A stretch of DNA of 64,000 nucleotides from Staphylococcus pettenkoferi (GCF_026659735.1 NZ_JANSKK010000002.1:372001-436000); one strand, 5' to 3'. Counted from the first letter of the stretch, positions 36,520 to 48,047 are shown. The notes: a model not told the origin generated them from the letters alone. Translations and numbers: made by a program.

Positions 36520-39500
36520 TTAACCCTCACTATCTTCAATAGACAGTGTTTTGAATTTAAAGAAGTAAAGATAGCCTTTCACTTCAGTGTCTAGAATCGT
36601 TTCTAACGTATCTTTATAATACTGCATTTGTACACGATAACGCTCACGTAGCTGTTGGCCTATCTCTTCATCTGTCATTCCTTTACGGCGGTTAAAGGCA
36701 TCGGTCTTGTAATCGAGGAAGTAATAACAGCCGTCCTTGATATAGATTAAGTCAATCATACCTTGAATAATCGACACATCTTCTTCATCCGTGTCAATAT
36801 GATCCACACTAGCTTGGTTCACTACAAACGGCAATTCTCGATATACTTTTTCACTATGTGCGATATCTTGGTAAATATCACTTTGAATGAACTTCATAAT
36901 ATCTTCGTAACTGATATCCCGTTTTGCATCGTCTTCGATAATATTTTTATCAATCAGCGTATCTACATAGGCATCGAGTTCACTTTCAGTCAAACCTTCA
37001 GGACGGAAAGGTAAATGTTGCATGACCGTATGCATTAAAGTCCCTTTCTCATTGGCTTTACGACGTTTTTGTTCATGCATAAAAGCCGGTCGCTCGTACG
37101 AAGCGTAACCAATTTGATACTGTCTCACACGGTCATAGTTGGTATCTGCTTGTTCTGTCTCTAATTGACGCTTCAACTCTGACACCGATTGCTTGGAAGG
37201 TTTCTCTATATCTGCTTGATATGGATAATGATAGCTTAATTGACGATGAATTTGAGATTTTAACTCATCATCTCCACTATTGAGTGCTTCGATGTCTTCA
37301 ACTGTGCGTTGTTCTGAAGTATGAATTTCACTTTCTGTAGCGATATCAGCATAATACGTCGTATTCACTGTTACATAAGGATGCATCGCGTCAGGCAAAT
37401 CATTAATATGGTCCTCGAAACGTAAATTTCTAGGCAGTTCAGGTGATTGATGTTTAGCCAATATAGGATAAATCAACTGAATCGGCGATTGTGCAGTCAA
37501 ACGATCGCTGACAGGTAAATGTGTGCCGGATACCGTTTGTTTCGCCATGTTATCCAATTCTTTATCCTCTTTAACGCGTCCAATGAGGAAAAGCTGTTCT
37601 TTCGCACGTGTTAAAGCGACATAGATTAAGCGCATCTCTTCAGAAATCATTTCTTTCTCAGCAATCGCACGATAAGTTAATGAAGCGAGAGAAGGATAAG
37701 CGATATAATCCTCCATATCGAAATATTTCATACCTAAACCGTATTCTTGGTTAAGAATCACAGCTTTATTTAAATCATTGCGTTGGAATCGACCGCTAAG
37801 ATTACCATAAATCACGAATGGAAATTCGAGACCTTTACTGCTGTGAATCGTCATCATACGTACGACATCATCGTTAGGCCCTACGACTTGTTCCTCACCG
37901 AAATCTTTTCCACGTTCAATCAGCTCATCGATAAAGCGGATAAATTGATACAAGCCTCTAAAACTAGAATTCTCGAACTCTATCGCTTTATTGAACAGTC
38001 CATGAAGATTCGCACGTCGTCCGTTACCGCCAACTAAACCACTGAAGTACTGAATGACGTAATGGTCGTTGTAGAATTTATCGATAAGCTGATACACCGG
38101 ATGCGATTGACTGTAATTCTGATAATGCGCGATGTCATCAAGGAATCGTTTCAACTTATCTACGAGCGCTGGATCAGCCTCCTCAGACTGTTGATATTGT
38201 TTGATAGATTGATAGAAATAATCATCATTCGGACTTACGACACGAATTTGAGACAACTCGTCTTCTGTAAATTGATAAATCACAGAACGCATTAAGCCGA
38301 CGAGATAAATGTCTTGAAGCGGATTGTCCACTGTGCGCAAGAAAGAGAGTATGAGTTGGACTTCCGTTTGCGCAAAGTACCCTTGCTTACTATTTACAAA
38401 GAACGGAATGTCGTGATCTTTAAACACTTGTTGCAACGTATTCGCCTGACCATAACTACGCTCTAGAATAACAATATCCTTATATTCAGGTTTACGATAG
38501 GTACCTGTCTTCATATCATAAACTTCTTTATGTTCCATGATATATTCCACTTGTTGCGCGATATACTCCGCTTCCTGTTCACTCGCCGTGAGTTCAGAAT
38601 CCTCATCTTTCACAAGCATGTTTAACTGCAATGGATGCTCACGTTCGTCAAATGGCGCGCCGTAGTAGAGTTGCGCGGCATCATCATATTCAATTTCACC
38701 GACCGCTTCATCCATCATATGTTTAAACAGATAGTTCGTCGTCGAAAGGACTTCTTTACGTGAACGGAAGTTTTGAGACAGATCGATACGTAGTCCTGTG
38801 CCGTCACCTTTCGTTGTAAAACGATTGTATTTATCGATGAATAATCCAGGATCCGCTTGTCTAAATTTATAAATAGATTGCTTTACATCCCCTACCATGA
38901 ATAAGTTACCGTCTGCTTCGTCGCCTTGTTTGATACTTTGTAGTATCGTCTCTTGAACACGGTTCGTATCTTGGTACTCATCCACGAGTATTTCTGCAAA
39001 TTGATCACGATAAGCTTCTGCCACTGCTGAAGGACGACCGTCTGCTTTCGTCAAAATTTGTAAGGCAAAGTGTTCATAATCTGAGAAATCGAGAATATTA
39101 CGTTCACGTTTTTTCTTGTTAAAACGCACGATGACATCTTTAGCGACTTGTGCTAAATAACGTACACGAGGCGCTAAGCGTTGCATATCTTCAGTCAAAT
39201 CTTCAACTGAGCGAGAAAGGTATTCTTCTTTCACTTTCGTCAGTTGCTTTTTATAAGCATCATATTGTGCTTTCCCATCTAGCAACATTTCTTCCATGCC
39301 GTCGTTCGCTTCTTTAATCTTTTTAGTAAGCGTTGGAAAGCGTTTAGGTAACTCATGCTGCGTAATTACATCAGGATGAACTAGATCCCCTTCTAATGCT
39401 TTATCGAGGAATTTAAGCTCTGCTTCCACCGTCTCAATTTGTTTCTCAGTATCAACCGCCATAGAGAAAAGTTCGTGACTTTTTTCTAATGCTTCTTTAC

Positions 39501-40188
39501 CTGCTTGTAAGAAGACTTTTACGAACGTCTTCATCGTCTCAAGCATGGATTCAATACGTTGGTCATCTTGGTAAGCCTCATCGAGTTGCTGTAACCATGC
39601 ATATGGCGTTGGGTTAGCTACACTAAAGAAGTAGAGCTGTTTCACGATTTGACGTAACTGGTCATCGCTACGGTCAGAGGCAAGATGTTCAGCCAGCTCG
39701 ATAAATGCTGGATCTAACTTCTCATAATGTAGTTCTAAGACCTCATCTATCGTCTGTTCGAGTAACAGGATGTTCTCTGCCTCACTGCTCGTTCTGAAGT
39801 TCGGATCGATGTCCAACACATCATAATGTTGTTGAATGAGTTTCAAACAGAAACTGTGTAACGTAGAAATTTGTGCCTGATGAATCTTTACGCGTTGCGC
39901 TTTCAAATGAGCGTTAGAAGGGTCGGCAATCGATGCTTCTTGAATACGTGCTTCGACACGTTGTTTCATCTCTCTCGCACTCGCATTAGTAAAGGTTACT
40001 ACAAGAAGACGATCGACATCGATGTCGTCACGTAAGATGCGTTGGATAATACGTTCAACGAGTACCGCAGTCTTCCCTGAACCTGCTGCTGCAGCCACGA
40101 GAATGTCTTGATCTTTCGCATAAATACTCTTCCATTGTTGATCGGTCCACTGTACGTCATGAGGTTTTTCAGGAATTACACTTCTCAT
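36520..40188 (-). CDS. addA: AddAB helicase-nuclease subunit A
   Basis: Processes double-strand breaks for RecA with AddB, and is the Gram-positive counterpart of RecBCD. The protein is 1222 aa. It is a UvrD-like SF1 helicase with Walker A AAAGSGKT (33-40), motif [10 protein letters not shown] and a late motif [18 protein letters not shown]. The C-terminal RecB-type nuclease domain carries [21 protein letters not shown], with catalytic Asp and Lys. Its ATG overlaps the addB stop (ATGA), so subunits are translationally coupled. Length and domain order are normal and no disruption is visible. Confidence 0.97.
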   Translation of the reverse strand: MRSVIPEKPHDVQWTDQQWKSIYAKDQDILVAAAAGSGKTAVLVERIIQRILRDDIDVDRLLVVTFTNASAREMKQRVEARIQEASIADPSNAHLKAQRVKIHQAQISTLHSFCLKLIQQHYDVLDIDPNFRTSSEAENILLLEQTIDEVLELHYEKLDPAFIELAEHLASDRSDDQLRQIVKQLYFFSVANPTPYAWLQQLDEAYQDDQRIESMLETMKTFVKVFLQAGKEALEKSHELFSMAVDTEKQIETVEAELKFLDKALEGDLVHPDVITQHELPKRFPTLTKKIKEANDGMEEMLLDGKAQYDAYKKQLTKVKEEYLSRSVEDLTEDMQRLAPRVRYLAQVAKDVIVRFNKKKRERNILDFSDYEHFALQILTKADGRPSAVAEAYRDQFAEILVDEYQDTNRVQETILQSIKQGDEADGNLFMVGDVKQSIYKFRQADPGLFIDKYNRFTTKGDGTGLRIDLSQNFRSRKEVLSTTNYLFKHMMDEAVGEIEYDDAAQLYYGAPFDEREHPLQLNMLVKDEDSELTASEQEAEYIAQQVEYIMEHKEVYDMKTGTYRKPEYKDIVILERSYGQANTLQQVFKDHDIPFFVNSKQGYFAQTEVQLILSFLRTVDNPLQDIYLVGLMRSVIYQFTEDELSQIRVVSPNDDYFYQSIKQYQQSEEADPALVDKLKRFLDDIAHYQNYSQSHPVYQLIDKFYNDHYVIQYFSGLVGGNGRRANLHGLFNKAIEFENSSFRGLYQFIRFIDELIERGKDFGEEQVVGPNDDVVRMMTIHSSKGLEFPFVIYGNLSGRFQRNDLNKAVILNQEYGLGMKYFDMEDYIAYPSLASLTYRAIAEKEMISEEMRLIYVALTRAKEQLFLIGRVKEDKELDNMAKQTVSGTHLPVSDRLTAQSPIQLIYPILAKHQSPELPRNLRFEDHINDLPDAMHPYVTVNTTYYADIATESEIHTSEQRTVEDIEALNSGDDELKSQIHRQLSYHYPYQADIEKPSKQSVSELKRQLETEQADTNYDRVRQYQIGYASYERPAFMHEQKRRKANEKGTLMHTVMQHLPFRPEGLTESELDAYVDTLIDKNIIEDDAKRDISYEDIMKFIQSDIYQDIAHSEKVYRELPFVVNQASVDHIDTDEEDVSIIQGMIDLIYIKDGCYYFLDYKTDAFNRRKGMTDEEIGQQLRERYRVQMQYYKDTLETILDTEVKGYLYFFKFKTLSIEDSEG

Positions 40189-43100
40189 TTATCTTCACCT
40201 TCTAACTTCTCATCTTGAATCGCTTGAAGTGGATCAATCGTTTCATCCACACTGCGATAATGTTTACTATCGATTAAACTATCGACGTGACACACTGCAC
40301 GATAATTACAGAATTCACATGGTAATTTGTCGTCGTAACGAAGCGGTGCCACTTCCGTATGTCCATCCATAATATCAGAAGCAATATCGATAAAGTTCTG
40401 ACGATTATGCTTCAAGAATTTATAAATCGTCTCTTCATTTGCGACTTTACTAGAATAATGTAGCGCGCCGTCTTTTTTAGCTCTCAAAGGAACGATATCA
40501 GATTTGAATTGAGGTTCGAAACGTGTGTCAAAGGCATCGAGCACCTCTTCATCATCATTAAGCAAGCCATTCAAACGGTAAGCACCTAGAAATTCTTGCC
40601 CAAAGTCCTTTTGTAACAACTCATTTAACTGATATGACGGACGCGGTTGATGGACGTGGAAATACAACAGTCCGCCTGGTTTCGTCATCTCTGTGAGTCC
40701 TAAGCGCATCTTGTTCTGTAGCACGACATCCATATACGTCATCATTTGCATTTGTAGACCGTAATACACTTTCGTTAAGTCTAACGTACCACTCGTTTTT
40801 GAAGATTTGTAATCGACAACGTTCACATAACTTTTATCATCTTTCTGATACGTATCAATACGGTCGATCTGACCACGAATATTAATCGGAATCCCTTGTC
40901 TCGTCTTCAACGGCGTCGCTTCAAGTTCGTTATTATTGCGCGGTTTACGTCTAAATCCTGCTTCAAAGCGTTGTGGCACAAACTTGGAGTGCTCACCTTG
41001 ATATTTCAACGCTTTCAACGTACTTTCTACGATTGTTCCAATTCGTTGTGACAGATAACGATAGTAGGCTGTCGAATTTAAGACGTTGAATTGCACTTCT
41101 GGCAGAATTTCATTCAGTGCCTCTACAGTTAATTGATGAATTTGATTCGGTTGTAAATTGGTAAAATCACCATTCAAGCGTTCTGAAATATAACGCAATA
41201 CTTGGTGGAAGATATCGCCCAAATCAAAGTTTTCCAATTTATACTTCGTACGTTCGTTTAAACGCAACCCATGAGAGGCATAGTGTTTAAATGGACAGTT
41301 CTGATAACCTTCAAAGCGTGACACACTGGCATTCATCGTTTTACCATAAAGCTTTTTAGAAAGCTGATTGGATAACTGCACTGTCTCGTTATTGTAAGTT
41401 AATGCTGACAGTAAGTAATTGAGTCCATCATTAAGCTCCGAATCGTCTCGCAACACTTGATACGTATCCAGCCATGTGTCCGCGACAATTTCTTCGTTGA
41501 GCCATGCTTGTAGAGATTCGAATAAAGCCGTCTTCGTTTGATGTGGATGCTGCATCAACGCAAGTGGCTCACGTTGATGGTAATGATGGATATTTGTCGT
41601 CGGTAATTGATTGAATAATGCTTGAATTTGCGCAAGATATGGACTCGGTTCTTTCTCTTCCCCACTATTGCCCATTAAACTGTAGGACATCGTAAGTTGT
41701 TGGCGTGCACGCGTCATTGCGATATAGCAGACGAATGCTTCATCCATTTGTAAAATGTCTGATGTCGGGCTGAGTTCGATATCTGCATTTTCCTCAAAAA
41801 GCCGTTTCTCATCATCTGTAATGAGACTCGAAGCATTTACAGACTGAGGTAAACTACCATCATTGACGCCGATTAAATAGACATGTGCTTTGTTATCTAC
41901 TTTCGCTAAATCCATCGCACCGATGCTAACCTGATCCAATGTCTGAGGAATCATGACGAATTCAAGTTGATCTAATCCGATATCTAAGAGTTCAAGGAAA
42001 CGTTTCACTGTCATCGATGACGTATCAAATACACGCACTAAGTCATCGAGTGTTTGGATAAAGCCTTGCCAAATCTGGTCAATTTCTTCAGCTTTCTGCG
42101 TCTCCCCGTCAACTTCAAATTCATCGCGCTCTGTCATGAGTTGGTTCGGCAAGCCAAAGTCTTCAATCGTTTCATAGAAAGCCGTCGCGTATTCTACAGC
42201 TGTCGTCGCATCTTTCAAGTTACGTTCAAGTTGTAGGACGTGATCCATGACATAGGATTTGAGCTGGACTACCTTTTCAAACGTTTCACGATCTTCTTCA
42301 GTTAATTTGTGATGTTTCAAGCCCATTTTACTAAACTGCTCAATGGTAAAATAACGGTCATCAATCCAACGTTGACCGTAAATACCGCGCTCGAGAACGA
42401 AATTCTCTAATAAATCAATGAGATAGTGGTCGTCTTTCGTATTTCGAGTAAGTACACCTGTCTTAAACAAGCGCATAAGTGGCTCGAAATTCCAGTTCGT
42501 CTGCACGACTTCAATGAGCGAACGGAACATTTCCATCACGGGATGGTGCGTCATTGAACGTTTCACGTCGATATGGTACGGAATATCATACTGAGGTAGA
42601 ATCGACTCCAAGAGATACGCATAACTCTCGTCTCGGTATAGAATCGCCACATCTTGATAACGACGTCCGTGCTCACGATTATCTTTAATAATTTGACGCG
42701 CGACCTCGTTCACCTCTTCGCGCATAGAAGAAGATTCAAGAATACGAATATTGCCTTGCGCATTCACTGTTGAGGGTTGTAAGGCGTCAAATTGGTGCTC
42801 AAGGTGCCTTAAATCTTCTGTGAGAAAGCGTTGTTGTTGATTGAACTGACGCTTATGTAGTGTCGTGCCTAAATCATGCGCAATATCTTCAAGATGCGTT
42901 AACACTTCTGAAGGCTTTCTGAACAGACTAAACGTGTCTTTGTCGCCATCCGTTGTCAGCAAGACACTCACGCGTTTACAGTTCTGAGCCAGTCCACGGA
43001 TAATTTGATACTCCAACGTAGAGAAGTTGTGGAAACCGTCGATGTAAATCTCAGCACGTGACAACCAATCCGATTGTAGCATCATTTCGATAAAACGTTG

Positions 43101-43646
43101 TAATGTATCTTCGGTAGAAACATAATTACCTTGAATACGGTCTTCTAAACGCTGATAAATATGCGCAATGTCGTGTAATTTATGTTTCATGCGTGTTTGC
43201 ATGGGATGCGTGGCAATCAATTCTGTTATTTGCTCTGGGCTTACTGCATATTTTTTAAAATCTTGAATTTGTTCGTAGAGCTTTTCACTAAAACCATAAT
43301 AGTCAATTTGAGAACCGTAGAGTTGAAGTTCAGATTTTTCCTGATGCAAAATATCATAGATCATCATTTCTGTAGCTGCTTTAGATAATTGTTCTTCGTT
43401 CAGACCTCCTACTTCTTGGAACACGCGATGACTCAGACGCTCAAAGTGAAGCACTTCTGTACGTAGACTTCCTCGAAGATCTGGGTCATTAACAAACGCT
43501 TGTTCAAGTTGGAACGTATTCTGTGTAGGTGCAATGAGAATAATAGGGTCTCCCAACGGATTCTCACGCATCTTCTCTTTGATTTCTTCTAACATCGCAT
43601 AAGATTTACCTGTGCCCGCTTTGCCGTATAACACATCCAAAAACAT
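40185..43646 (-). CDS. addB: AddAB helicase-nuclease subunit B
   Basis: Partner of AddA: a helicase-like but motor-inactive subunit that recognises Chi and carries a second nuclease. The protein is 1153 aa with P-loop GKAGTGKS (8-15). The four cysteines that hold the 4Fe-4S cluster around the nuclease domain are visible: Cys784 (CPFKHYASH) and Cys1110, Cys1113 and Cys1119 ([10 protein letters not shown]). Nuclease motif: GQIDRIDTY...VVDYKSS. The longer frame to 43679 is ignored because GGAG sits 9 nt before the ATG at 43646. The Chi sequence cannot be inferred from this gene. Confidence 0.96.
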   Translation of the reverse strand: MFLDVLYGKAGTGKSYAMLEEIKEKMRENPLGDPIILIAPTQNTFQLEQAFVNDPDLRGSLRTEVLHFERLSHRVFQEVGGLNEEQLSKAATEMMIYDILHQEKSELQLYGSQIDYYGFSEKLYEQIQDFKKYAVSPEQITELIATHPMQTRMKHKLHDIAHIYQRLEDRIQGNYVSTEDTLQRFIEMMLQSDWLSRAEIYIDGFHNFSTLEYQIIRGLAQNCKRVSVLLTTDGDKDTFSLFRKPSEVLTHLEDIAHDLGTTLHKRQFNQQQRFLTEDLRHLEHQFDALQPSTVNAQGNIRILESSSMREEVNEVARQIIKDNREHGRRYQDVAILYRDESYAYLLESILPQYDIPYHIDVKRSMTHHPVMEMFRSLIEVVQTNWNFEPLMRLFKTGVLTRNTKDDHYLIDLLENFVLERGIYGQRWIDDRYFTIEQFSKMGLKHHKLTEEDRETFEKVVQLKSYVMDHVLQLERNLKDATTAVEYATAFYETIEDFGLPNQLMTERDEFEVDGETQKAEEIDQIWQGFIQTLDDLVRVFDTSSMTVKRFLELLDIGLDQLEFVMIPQTLDQVSIGAMDLAKVDNKAHVYLIGVNDGSLPQSVNASSLITDDEKRLFEENADIELSPTSDILQMDEAFVCYIAMTRARQQLTMSYSLMGNSGEEKEPSPYLAQIQALFNQLPTTNIHHYHQREPLALMQHPHQTKTALFESLQAWLNEEIVADTWLDTYQVLRDDSELNDGLNYLLSALTYNNETVQLSNQLSKKLYGKTMNASVSRFEGYQNCPFKHYASHGLRLNERTKYKLENFDLGDIFHQVLRYISERLNGDFTNLQPNQIHQLTVEALNEILPEVQFNVLNSTAYYRYLSQRIGTIVESTLKALKYQGEHSKFVPQRFEAGFRRKPRNNNELEATPLKTRQGIPINIRGQIDRIDTYQKDDKSYVNVVDYKSSKTSGTLDLTKVYYGLQMQMMTYMDVVLQNKMRLGLTEMTKPGGLLYFHVHQPRPSYQLNELLQKDFGQEFLGAYRLNGLLNDDEEVLDAFDTRFEPQFKSDIVPLRAKKDGALHYSSKVANEETIYKFLKHNRQNFIDIASDIMDGHTEVAPLRYDDKLPCEFCNYRAVCHVDSLIDSKHYRSVDETIDPLQAIQDEKLEGEDK

Positions 43647-43926
43647 AAAAAAACACTCCTTCAAAAGATAGTTTAACACGCATAGGACCAGCGTAGAAAA
43701 ATTTTTCTCTATGTATCAGTATGGGACATTGAATTCAATAAAGATGGTTGGAATTTAAGGTTGAGATAAAAAAATATGTGAAGAATAAGATGATTAAATA
43801 CGATTCTAGTGTATAAAAAAGGAGGAACGTGTAAACATTTTAAGCAGATCTCTAAATCATTAAACATATACGAAGACACGATAAAAAACAGTCCTTGAGT
43901 TAGATAAAGAAAAGATAGTAAGCGTC

Positions 43927-44020
43927 GCAGTAGATGTCTGAGTTCAAAATCGCTTTCGCTGTTTCAAACTCTAGTCATCCTTGCGGCCGAAATACTACGA
44001 AATCAGAGATTTCTGTGCTA
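43927..44020 (+). repeat. Family A double-hairpin repeat, copy A4
   Basis: Plus-strand copy. Hairpin 1 is GAGTTcAAAa...TTTcAAACTC; the 3' half is decayed (GCGGCCGAAATACTACGAAATC), with GAAATC/GATTTC kept. It is the first unit of a head-to-tail pair with A5, which begins 160 bp later. Confidence 0.75.
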
Positions 44021-44086
44021 TTTTAGTTCTTTATTCTATGTCAATAATTGTATGATCTTAATATCGCTCCTATCTTTATTATTTGC

Positions 44087-44182
44087 GCAGTAGATGTCTG
44101 AGTTCGAAATCGCTTTCGTTGTTTCGAACTCTAGTCATCCTTGCGGGTGAAGCACGACGAAATCAAAGATTTCTGCGCTTCT
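44087..44182 (+). repeat. Family A double-hairpin repeat, copy A5
   Basis: Plus-strand copy with hairpin 1 GAGTTCGAAA/TTTCGAACTC (10 bp exact) and hairpin 2 GTGAAGC/GCGCTTC-like arms around GAAATC/GATTTC. The spacer to A4 is itself similar to the spacer between A7 and A8. Confidence 0.8.
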
Positions 44183-44184
44183 AC

Positions 44185-44220
44185 CAAAACTACTCCATAA
44201 TTAAAATTATGGAGTAGTTG
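44185..44220 (-). terminator. spsB terminator
   Basis: Minus strand AACTACTCCATAAT-ttta-ATTATGGAGTAGTT, a 14-bp exact stem followed by TTGG; the end of repeat A5 abuts it. Confidence 0.75.
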
Positions 44221-44225
44221 CTCAA

Positions 44226-44795
44226 TTATTCATATTTCGTATCTGGATTGAAGTTCGCTTTCCATTGACTAAATGGCCAATAACGGAGTGCGACTTTACC
44301 GACTACTTTGTCTTTATCGATTAAACCAAATGATCGGCTATCTTTACTTACTTCACGGTTATCTCCTAGTACTAGAAGTTTGCCTTTAGGAATTTCGGCT
44401 TTACCGTTATTGATTTGTTTCGTGCTCCAATCTTCATCAGTAATATAGTCTAGATGTTTATGTTTCTCATTGTAATCTAAATAAGGTTCTTTCACCTTTT
44501 TACCATTGATGTAAAGTTGGTCTTTCTTATATTCCACTTTATCGCCTGGTGTACCAATAATACGTTTCACGTAGTCATCTTTCTCTTGAGAATGGAAGAC
44601 AATGACATTTCCTTTCTCTAGATGCCCCATTTTAACACCTGCGATATTAACGATAACGCGCTCTCCATCCTTTAAAGTAGGATACATGGAATCACCACGT
44701 ACCGTATAGGATTTCCCGACAAATTTAGTGATTACAACGATGAGGATAACTGCAATCGCTATCGCTATAATCCACTCTTTAATTTCTTTCTTCAC
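44226..44795 (-). CDS. spsB: Type I signal peptidase SpsB
   Basis: Membrane-bound serine peptidase that removes signal peptides from exported preproteins; essential in S. aureus. The protein is 189 aa. One N-terminal membrane anchor (IIAIAIAVILIVVITKFVG) is followed by the catalytic dyad Ser36 (VRGDSMYPTL) and Lys77 (DDYVKRIIGTPGDKVEYK) and the late GDNREVSKDSRSFG box. Both residues are in their classic places. It is co-transcribed with spsA, 10 bp upstream. Confidence 0.97.
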   Translation of the reverse strand: MKKEIKEWIIAIAIAVILIVVITKFVGKSYTVRGDSMYPTLKDGERVIVNIAGVKMGHLEKGNVIVFHSQEKDDYVKRIIGTPGDKVEYKKDQLYINGKKVKEPYLDYNEKHKHLDYITDEDWSTKQINNGKAEIPKGKLLVLGDNREVSKDSRSFGLIDKDKVVGKVALRYWPFSQWKANFNPDTKYE

Positions 44796-44805
44796 GTTCT
44801 ACACC

Positions 44806-45333
44806 TCAATCTCCTTTAAATTGCCAAGTCATGCGTTGCAACGGATAGTATCTGAAACTCACATGACCGATAATATCTGAATGTTGTATATAACCGTATG
44901 TTCTAGAATCTCTGTGGTCTTTGCGCTGATCATTCAATACGAAGTAGGCATCTGGCGGCACGATATCGCCTTCTGACCCTTTCACATGTCGCAATTCTAA
45001 ATGGTCAATCTGCCCTTGCGTTGCATAGGATTCATCCACTTGTCGATCGTTGCGATATAACTGACCTTTCTTAAACTCAATCGTCTCTCCAGGTTGCCCG
45101 ATAATCCGACTTATATGTAACTGCCCATGTTGCCGATACAGTATCACATCACCGCCGTGCAGTCGATTAAACATCGTATTTACTTTATTAATAATCACGC
45201 GATCATCTGGAGACAACATCGGTTGCATTGCTTTATCTTGCACCACGTAGCCTCTGATGAGAAATGTCTGAATCAACAGTACAATAATAATTGCTATGAC
45301 GAGAGAAATCAAATGTTTTAGTATTCTAGGCAT
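44806..45333 (-). CDS. spsA: Catalytically defective signal peptidase homologue SpsA
   Basis: A 175-aa SpsB paralogue with the same fold outline: membrane anchor (LISLVIAIIIVLLIQTFLI), box RVIINKV, box RIIGQPGETIEFKKG and C-terminal DQRKDHRDSRTYG. The dyad is lost: the serine position reads DKAMQPML, with Ala35 where SpsB has Ser36, and the lysine position reads HISRIIG, with Ser75 where SpsB has Lys77. It should therefore not cleave peptide bonds by the Ser/Lys mechanism. S. aureus SpsA is likewise considered inactive. The open frame, good ribosome site and tight linkage to spsB argue for a retained non-catalytic role. Confidence 0.93.
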   Translation of the reverse strand: MPRILKHLISLVIAIIIVLLIQTFLIRGYVVQDKAMQPMLSPDDRVIINKVNTMFNRLHGGDVILYRQHGQLHISRIIGQPGETIEFKKGQLYRNDRQVDESYATQGQIDHLELRHVKGSEGDIVPPDAYFVLNDQRKDHRDSRTYGYIQHSDIIGHVSFRYYPLQRMTWQFKGD

Positions 45334-45487
45334 TACATAACTCCTTAAGTAGAAAGTTGGAATTCCCGTTCTACTACAATAAATTCTCCTCTATTATAAA
45401 ATGCAAGCCATATAATGAAAAATATTACATCTGAATCTCAGATAAATCAGTCGCGAGATGTAGAAAGAGGAAATGAGTTGAGCGCTC

Positions 45488-45589
45488 GCAGTAGCTGACT
45501 GAATTCGAGAAGGCACCTCGCTTTCTCAAACTTTAGTCATCCCCGCGGGAGAAGCACGACGAAATTATTGATTCCTGTGCTTCTCCCTC
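45488..45589 (+). repeat. Family A double-hairpin repeat, copy A6
   Basis: Plus-strand copy. Hairpin 2 has an exact 11-bp stem GGGAGAAGCAC/GTGCTTCTCCC, a different stem sequence from other copies. Hairpin 1 pairs GAGAA with TTCTC. It lies in the spacer before spsA. Confidence 0.82.
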
Positions 45590-45747
45590 TCTTAAAGCAA
45601 TCCATTTCTCCCTACTTTATACGTAGTATTGTTAATCAAATAAAAACACTAACTTTAACTCCTATAATAAAAGAAAAAAGTCTGGTTAGACGTGGGAAGT
45701 TTTAAATAGAACTTAATACGTTATATTTTCTTCTACGTATTCTTGTT

Positions 45748-45914
45748 CTTGCAATACAAGTGCAGGAAAATGGCAAGACTCTTTAGAGATTAAGGGCACA
45801 GCGAAAATCCATTTTTTCGAGCCCAGTTAGCGAGAAAAAATTAGTTGAGCGTGCCCCTCTAAGAAAGCGCAGCCACTTTTCCAATAAGCAGTATTGCAAA
45901 TTAGCAAGAAGCAT
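45748..45914. repeat. Family B long-hairpin repeat, copy B1
   Basis: About 167 bp. Nested pairs run from the ends inward: GCAATAC/GTATTGC, GGAAAATGGC/GCCAcTTTTCC, CTTTAGAG/CTCTAAG, GGGCAC/GTGCCC and TTTTTTC/GAAAAAA, giving one long imperfect hairpin. No ORF or promoter is recognised, and the transcribed strand is unknown. A near-identical copy starts 376 bp downstream. Confidence 0.85.
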
Positions 45915-46123
45915 TTTGTTACTTGCAACTCTTTATAAAACAATAAAAACAAAATAGAGAATATACGATTATGGCGTTGTATATTATTAAACGAAATATA
46001 AATTCCATTAAGATAACTAACTTAAAAGAAGACATCCTAATCGACTAAACACTAACTTAAACCAAAAATTAAAAGAGAATTTGTGATGAAATATGTTATT
46101 AGAATGAACCTAATAATAGGATT

Positions 46124-46288
46124 CTTGCAATACAAGTGCAGGAAAATGGCAAGACTCTTGAGAGATTAAGGGCACAGCGAAAATCCATTTTTCGAGCTAA
46201 GTTAGCGAGAAAAATTAGTTGAGCGTGACCCTCTAAGAAAGCGCAGCCACTTTTCCAATACGCAGTATAGCCAATTAGTAAGAGTCAT
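46124..46288. repeat. Family B long-hairpin repeat, copy B2
   Basis: Direct repeat of B1 with about ten differences. The innermost T-run and its pairing A-run are each one base shorter than in B1, so the pairing is kept. The outermost GTATTGC arm is degraded to GTATAGC and GTGCCC has become GTGACC. Confidence 0.85.
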
Positions 46289-46301
46289 TAGGTTATTCTC
46301 T

Positions 46302-46340
46302 GACGCAGTATGGCAAATTAGTAGAAGTCATTAACTTACT
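46302..46340. repeat. Family B 3'-end fragment (B3)
   Basis: ACGCAGTATGGCAAATTAGT and the following bases repeat the last 40 bp of B2, suggesting remains of a third unit or slippage at its right end. Confidence 0.6.
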
Positions 46341-46376
46341 ACATGTCAGTAACATATACTACTTCATCACAAGACA

Positions 46377-46404
46377 AAACCCGCAGATATTATTCATCCG
46401 CGGG
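46377..46404 (-). terminator. pgi terminator
   Basis: Minus strand ACCCGCgGATGaataatATCTGCGGGT followed by TTTG, 23 bp after the pgi stop codon. Confidence 0.78.
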
Positions 46405-46426
46405 TCATCACTTCATCACACTTCAA

Positions 46427-47758
46427 TTATAAACGTTTTTCCAACGCTTCTTTTTTATCTTCATAACCAGGTTTACCTAACAACGCAAACATATTTTGTT
46501 TATACGCTTCCACACCTGGTTGGTTAAATGGATTCACACCTAATTGATAGCCACTCATCGCACACGCTAATTCAAAGAAGTAAACTAGGTAGCCGAATGT
46601 TTCAGCATCCAAACGAGGTACGCGAACAACTAAGTTAGGCACGCCGCCATCTGTGTGAGCGAGCAATGTACCTTCGAACGCTTTCGTATTCACTTCGTCC
46701 ATCGTTTTACCAGCTAAATAGTTTAAACCATCTAAGTCGTCTGGATCTTCTTCAATCTTGATATCATGTTTAGGCGTATCGACTTTCAATACAGTTTCAA
46801 ATAAGAAACGGCGTCCCTCTTGTACGTATTGGCCTAAAGAATGTAAGTCTGTAGTGTAGTTTGCACTTGAAGGATAGATGCCTTTGTAATCCTTACCTTC
46901 TGACTCACCGTACAACTGTTTCCACCACTCATTGAAGTAAGAAAGTGATGGTTCGTAGTTGATTAACATTTCAGTTGTATAGCCTTTCGTGTAAAGGATA
47001 TTACGGATTGTTGCATATTGATACGCAATGTTGTCTTCTAACTCATCTGATGAGAGTTCTTCACGCGCTTTCGCAACCCCTTGCATCATCGCTTCGATGT
47101 CGATTCCTGCTACCGCTATAGGTAAAAGGCCTACTGCTGTAAGAACGGAATAACGACCGCCCACATCATCAGGCACGACGAAAGTTTCATAACCTTCGTT
47201 TGTCGCTAACTGTTTCAAAGCGCCTTTCTCTTTATCTGTTGTCGCAAAGATACGTTTTTTCGCTTCATCTTTACCATATTTATCTTCAAGTAACTGTTTA
47301 AATAATCTAAATGATACAGCAGGTTCTGTCGTCGTACCTGATTTAGAAATGACATTCACTGAGAAATCTTTACCATCTAAATATTGGATTAACTCATGTG
47401 TATAAGATGAAGATAAATGGTTACCTACAAAGACGATTTCAGGATATTCTGTACTATTTCTAAATGAAGAAGTTAACATTTCGATTGCTGCACGTGCGCC
47501 TAAATAAGAACCGCCGATACCAATCACAACAAACACATCTGAATGATCTTTCACGCGTTTCGCCGCTTCAATAATACGTTTGAATTCTTCTTTGTCATAA
47601 TCCACAGGAAGATCTAACCAGCCTAAGAAATCACTGCCAGCGCCAGACCCGTTATGAATCTTTTGATGAATTGCTTTAACGTTGTCTTTCTGTTGCTCTA
47701 ATTCGTGCTCTCCGAAGAATTCCAAAGTCTTACCGTAATCTAATTGAATATGAGTCAT
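46427..47758 (-). CDS. pgi: Glucose-6-phosphate isomerase
   Basis: Interconverts glucose-6-phosphate and fructose-6-phosphate in glycolysis/gluconeogenesis; cytosolic dimer. The protein is 443 aa, the standard length of the short Firmicute type. Signatures present: [17 protein letters not shown], the [14 protein letters not shown] sugar-phosphate loop, catalytic Glu in [15 protein letters not shown] and the C-terminal [26 protein letters not shown] precedes the ATG. It is divergent from argG across a 323-bp spacer. Confidence 0.97.
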   Translation of the reverse strand: MTHIQLDYGKTLEFFGEHELEQQKDNVKAIHQKIHNGSGAGSDFLGWLDLPVDYDKEEFKRIIEAAKRVKDHSDVFVVIGIGGSYLGARAAIEMLTSSFRNSTEYPEIVFVGNHLSSSYTHELIQYLDGKDFSVNVISKSGTTTEPAVSFRLFKQLLEDKYGKDEAKKRIFATTDKEKGALKQLATNEGYETFVVPDDVGGRYSVLTAVGLLPIAVAGIDIEAMMQGVAKAREELSSDELEDNIAYQYATIRNILYTKGYTTEMLINYEPSLSYFNEWWKQLYGESEGKDYKGIYPSSANYTTDLHSLGQYVQEGRRFLFETVLKVDTPKHDIKIEEDPDDLDGLNYLAGKTMDEVNTKAFEGTLLAHTDGGVPNLVVRVPRLDAETFGYLVYFFELACAMSGYQLGVNPFNQPGVEAYKQNMFALLGKPGYEDKKEALEKRL

Positions 47759-48009
47759 TAAACTGCCTCCTGAGTTTTTATTACAAATATATTTTACTAA
47801 GTTTAAGTGGTCGATTCAAATGAGTTAGCTACCGCCCTACTCACTCACCCCTTTCCTCATACTGTATGTTGCTGAATATCACTGTATATTTTATAAAAAT
47901 ATACCTTGTTTTATGCATTTTATATAAAACTAAACCACTAAAACCACTGTCATTATCGAAGAAGATAGCGTTGTATAATTTATTTATGCAAGTTTTTGTA
48001 TATTTATGG
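47759..48009. other. Divergent spacer pgi-argG, left part
   Basis: AT-rich, with no repeat-family member and no ORF with a ribosome site. The pgi promoter must lie here, but I could not select it. TGTATAATTTATTTATGCA (47972-47990) is palindromic but does not have the half-site spacing of an arginine-repressor box. Confidence 0.4.
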
Positions 48010-48038
48010 TTTTCAAAACGCATTTTATCTGCTATGAT
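48010..48038 (+). promoter_or_regulatory. Probable argG promoter
   Basis: TTTTCA (48010-48015), 17-nt spacer, TATGAT (48033-48038), 43 bp before the argG start codon. Confidence 0.5.
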
Positions 48039-48047
48039 AAGAACTAT

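Noticed and set aside
43927-44182. CRISPR array reading of the paired repeats
   Set aside because: Units are about 95-100 bp with variable stems and only two per site; no 25-40 bp direct repeat/spacer pattern and no cas genes.
47972-47990. Arginine-repressor (ARG) box before argG
   Set aside because: TGTATAATTTATTTATGCA is palindromic, but its half-sites are about 9 nt apart rather than the 4 nt of the ARG box.
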